DNA from: Candidatus Dadabacteria bacterium
Lineage (GTDB): Bacteria; J088
DNA: 7,144 nucleotides
NCBI GenBank assembly: GCA_003695505.1
Contig: RFIY01000174.1
Location: 1 to 7,144, forward strand
Direction: 5' to 3'
Positions within the stretch are counted from its first letter, which is position 1. Each line of letters opens with the position of its first letter. The notes beneath the pieces are model-generated. The model did no database searches and was not told the origin of the DNA. It saw only the letters and a program-made list of their open reading frames with translations. The position numbers were made by a program, and so were the translations under genes. Of the stretch, positions 6,580 to 7,144 are shown piece after piece.

Positions 6580-6704
6580 TTGACATCACCGGGATCACAA
6601 GGGTCACGGCCGTACGCGGCAAACCAGCCACCACAATCCCGAACCGGCTGAACATCCGCCTGCTGTATCCTGAACAGCAGAAACCTGAACGACCGGATGA
6701 ACGC

Positions 6705-7144
6705 GTGTCTCCGACAATTGCATTGATCCTGATCGCCCTGATTGTAGCTGCGGCCGTCTGGCAGCTCTGGCGGAGTACCGCCGCGCAGCAACCAGAGCCG
6801 GATGCCTCCGAATTGCAGGCGGGGTTCGAGATCTTGCACCAGAGCCTGCACGGTCTCAGCCAGCTCAACAAGTTGCTGCTGCTCAAGACGGTCACCTTCC
6901 GTCGTCCGCCCGATGTGATCGCCGAACTGATGCGCGACGTCGCGGGCGCGTCTCGGGAGGCGCATCGGGCATTGAAGCGACATATGAAAGACGAACCGAG
7001 CGTCCGAATCAAGCCTGAACCCGGCCTTGGCACGGATATCCGCGATGCCGCGACGCAACGCAACCGCGAGGAGATTCTCGGCCACCCGGCGCAATTCGAA
7101 TTGCGCTTTCTGACGGCCCAGCTTCAGGCGCTGTTGATGGTCGG
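6705..7144 (+). CDS. Membrane-anchored protein of unknown function, N-terminal part
   Basis: The first 146 codons of a protein that runs off the right edge. A single hydrophobic segment at residues 4-22 ('TIALILIALIVAAAVWQLW') is followed by Arg23, then a Gln/Glu/Pro linker. After that comes an alpha-helical, heptad-like region with 'LHQSLHGLSQLNKLLLLK' at 44-61 and 'AHRALKRHM' at 86-94. A second part carries 'NREEILGHPAQFELRFLTAQ' at 120-139. This suggests an N-terminal anchor with a helical soluble domain. I do not recognise the family. The start is uncertain: I chose the GTG just before the hydrophobic segment. Only a weak GGA precedes it, and the same frame is open back to 6222. It is divergent from the two-transmembrane gene. 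Confidence 0.65.
   Translation, partial: MSPTIALILIALIVAAAVWQLWRSTAAQQPEPDASELQAGFEILHQSLHGLSQLNKLLLLKTVTFRRPPDVIAELMRDVAGASREAHRALKRHMKDEPSVRIKPEPGLGTDIRDAATQRNREEILGHPAQFELRFLTAQLQALLMV

Noticed and set aside
6525-7094. Upstream extension of the two-transmembrane gene to an ATG at 7094
   Set aside because: The extension is antisense to the plus-strand membrane-anchored gene, is Arg/Gln-rich, and crosses a likely promoter; the ATG at 6524 has its own ribosome site.
1-7144. CRISPR arrays, tRNA genes, insertion-sequence ends, long direct repeats
   Set aside because: None seen on reading both strands; only short inverted repeats are present.

Overview
This is a 7.1 kb, GC-rich bacterial window (roughly 60% GC by eye). 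Shine-Dalgarno sites, sigma70-like promoter boxes and a predicted lipoprotein suggest a proteobacterium, quite possibly an environmental gammaproteobacterium. No rRNA, tRNA or marker gene fixes the taxon. I see no insertion sequence, integrase, CRISPR array, tRNA or complete mobile element.

Layout, left to right. (1) 13-294 (-) is a Phd/YefM-family antitoxin. Its promoter region holds a perfect 8-bp inverted repeat (319-342), the likely autoregulatory operator; the toxin should lie just past the left edge. (2) 477-1250 (-) is a classical short-chain dehydrogenase/reductase (SDR), with a strong hairpin right after its stop. (3) Across a shared AT-rich promoter patch, 1343-1813 (+) is a small deazaflavin-dependent-type nitroreductase. 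It overlaps by 8 nt a type-B carboxylesterase at 1806-3338 (+). (4) Convergent to these, 3440-4354 (-) is an extended SDR (NAD-dependent epimerase/dehydratase type). (5) Divergent from it, 4468-6087 (+) is a predicted lipoprotein with a beta-propeller body, possibly expressed from a leaderless mRNA. (6) 6102-6524 (-) is a small protein with two membrane segments. (7) 6705 to the right edge (+) is the start of a membrane-anchored protein of unknown function.

The centre (477-4354) looks like a small-molecule catabolic neighbourhood. Two SDR-fold redox enzymes, an F420/flavin-type reductase and a hydrolase with a full Ser-Glu-His triad would fit ester cleavage plus oxidation or reduction of a hydrophobic substrate. 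The substrate cannot be read from the sequence. Only the reductase-esterase pair shows clear operon structure.

The right third (4468-7144) holds three uncharacterised envelope or membrane proteins and is the least explained part. I found no convincing new multi-gene system. The points most worth following up are the orphan propeller lipoprotein and its start, the two unknown membrane genes around a palindromic promoter, and the antitoxin operator.
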